From contig NZ_AOGX02000015.1 of assembly GCF_000332475.2 (NCBI RefSeq), positions 992,001 through 1,056,000 on the forward strand: a DNA stretch of 64,000 bases, given 5' to 3'. Below, in pieces: positions 63,112 to 64,000 of this stretch (position 1 is the stretch's first letter; each line of letters opens with the position of its first letter). The notes under the pieces are model-generated. The model was not told the origin of the DNA, made no database searches, and worked only from the letters and a program-made list of their open reading frames with translations. A program made the translations under genes and the position numbers. This DNA is from Leptospira yanagawae serovar Saopaulo str. Sao Paulo = ATCC 700523. Lineage in GTDB: Bacteria; Spirochaetota; Leptospiria; Leptospirales; Leptospiraceae.

Positions 63112-63924
63112 ATGGAAAAAATTGAAGTCGCAAAGAAATTTGCAAACGATATCCGAATCCAAGTAATCAAAATGGTTACAGCTGCCAATTCTGGCCACCC
63201 AGGTGGACCACTTGGACTTGCTGATATCTACGCTGCACTTTATACTTCCATTTTAAATCATGATCCAAAAAATCCAGAAATGCCTGAACGAGATCGTTTG
63301 ATCCTTTCCAATGGACATGTATGCGCGGTTCGTTATGCAGCAATGGGTCTTTCTGGATATTTCCCAGTGGAAGACCTTCTTACATTTCGAAATATCAATT
63401 CATACTTACAAGGCCACCCTTCTACTCGTTATATGAAAGGAATCGAGTCTAGTTCAGGATCTCTTGGACAAGGTTTGTCTGTATCGGTTGGACTTGCACT
63501 TGGAGCTAAGTTAAAAAAAGAGACATATAAAATTTATACTTGCATTTCTGATGGTGAGTGTGGTGAAGGAATGACTTGGGAAGCAGCACAATCTGCTGTT
63601 CACTTCAAAACAGATAACCTCATTGCCTTTATGGACCGTAACTACATCCAAATCGATGGGAATACGGAAGAAGTGATGAAGTTAGAACCACTCGATAAAA
63701 AATTTGAAATGTTTGGTTGGAATGTAATCAATGCAGACGGACATAATATGGAAGAAATTTTTTCTGCATTTGCCAAAGCAAAAGAGCATACAGGTGGACC
63801 AACACTCATCGTCTTTAGAACCATTTTAGGTAAAGGTGTTTCTTATATGGAAAACAATCCTAAGTGGCATGGTACTCCACCAAATAAAGAACAAGAAGCA
63901 CAAGCTCTTGCAGAATTAGCATAA
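63112..63924 (+). CDS. Transketolase, N-terminal subunit
   Basis: The 270-residue protein is the thiamine-diphosphate-binding half of transketolase, as found in archaeal and some bacterial split enzymes. Motifs include [30 protein letters not shown], and the TPP/metal motif [15 protein letters not shown], then [11 protein letters not shown]. The C-terminal pyrimidine-binding half is not fused and is probably encoded beyond 64000. The ATG at 63112 lies 8 bp after AAGGA; the ATG at 63106 is too close. Confidence 0.92.
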   Translation: MEKIEVAKKFANDIRIQVIKMVTAANSGHPGGPLGLADIYAALYTSILNHDPKNPEMPERDRLILSNGHVCAVRYAAMGLSGYFPVEDLLTFRNINSYLQGHPSTRYMKGIESSSGSLGQGLSVSVGLALGAKLKKETYKIYTCISDGECGEGMTWEAAQSAVHFKTDNLIAFMDRNYIQIDGNTEEVMKLEPLDKKFEMFGWNVINADGHNMEEIFSAFAKAKEHTGGPTLIVFRTILGKGVSYMENNPKWHGTPPNKEQEAQALAELA

Positions 63925-64000
63925 AGTTTTTGTTTCGATTGACTTTTTCAATTTTATCACGATAGTTTTTGCATGGGACAAAACTCTTTTCCTGATTTTT

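Overview
The window reads as chromosomal DNA from a spirochaete of the genus Leptospira, probably a saprophytic or otherwise environmental lineage. This rests on an AT-rich base composition, a flagellar cap gene, many short spirochaete-type lipoproteins, many membrane-linked cyclase, GAF and SpoIIE signalling proteins, and large Leptospira-type hypothetical proteins. Species was not determined, since no database search was possible.

Layout. 1-7.6 kb: the 3' part of fliD and a coupled partner, a HAD hydrolase, a methyltransferase, dapF, a HepT/MntA toxin-antitoxin locus whose toxin gene is frameshifted, and a PlsC-type acyltransferase. 8-17.7 kb: a membrane adenylate cyclase, a GPH-type sugar transporter, two tandem SpoIIE-type phosphatases, an Aer-like chemoreceptor and a truncated OsmC remnant. 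17.7-24 kb: a fatty-acid oxidation operon (3-hydroxyacyl-CoA dehydrogenase, thiolase, membrane protein), a GC-rich intergenic island, a lipoprotein pair, a DUF2721 protein and dusC. 24-31.5 kb: large secreted or lipoprotein genes of unknown role and a five-haem cytochrome clipped by an IS3-family element with 3-bp target duplications.

31.6-39.8 kb is a mostly co-directional accessory block. It opens with a PadR-controlled operon (flavodoxin-fold oxidoreductase, alpha/beta hydrolase, PadR) preceded by two copies of one palindromic operator. A sensor kinase with a THI5-like binding domain follows, then an overlapping run of AlkC glycosylase, two lipoproteins, a secreted esterase and a short-chain dehydrogenase. 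39.8-44.3 kb on the minus strand is an overlapping operon: M23 peptidase, ankyrin protein and two stand-alone cyclic-nucleotide-binding proteins. 44.3-51.1 kb holds a membrane-tethered LuxR-type regulator, a Ser-rich lipoprotein, and an overlapping pair of GAF/cyclase receptors, one active-looking and one with a degraded active site. 51-59 kb: an SPL-family radical SAM protein with a nucleosidase-like partner, glutathione peroxidase, a ChaN-like protein, a class A penicillin-binding protein with an N-terminal zinc ribbon, a TPR-like protein and a DUF4332 protein. 59-64 kb: an 829-bp gene-poor stretch, four tandem Cys-patterned mini-lipoproteins, a second MNT/HEPN toxin-antitoxin pair whose HEPN gene carries an in-frame amber stop, tRNA-Tyr and tRNA-Thr, a small membrane protein and the N-terminal transketolase subunit.

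Themes. Cyclic-nucleotide signalling dominates, with three class III cyclase-domain proteins and two minimal binding proteins. Both HEPN-type toxin genes are disrupted while their nucleotidyltransferase antitoxins are intact. Many genes overlap by ATGA, so translational coupling is common.
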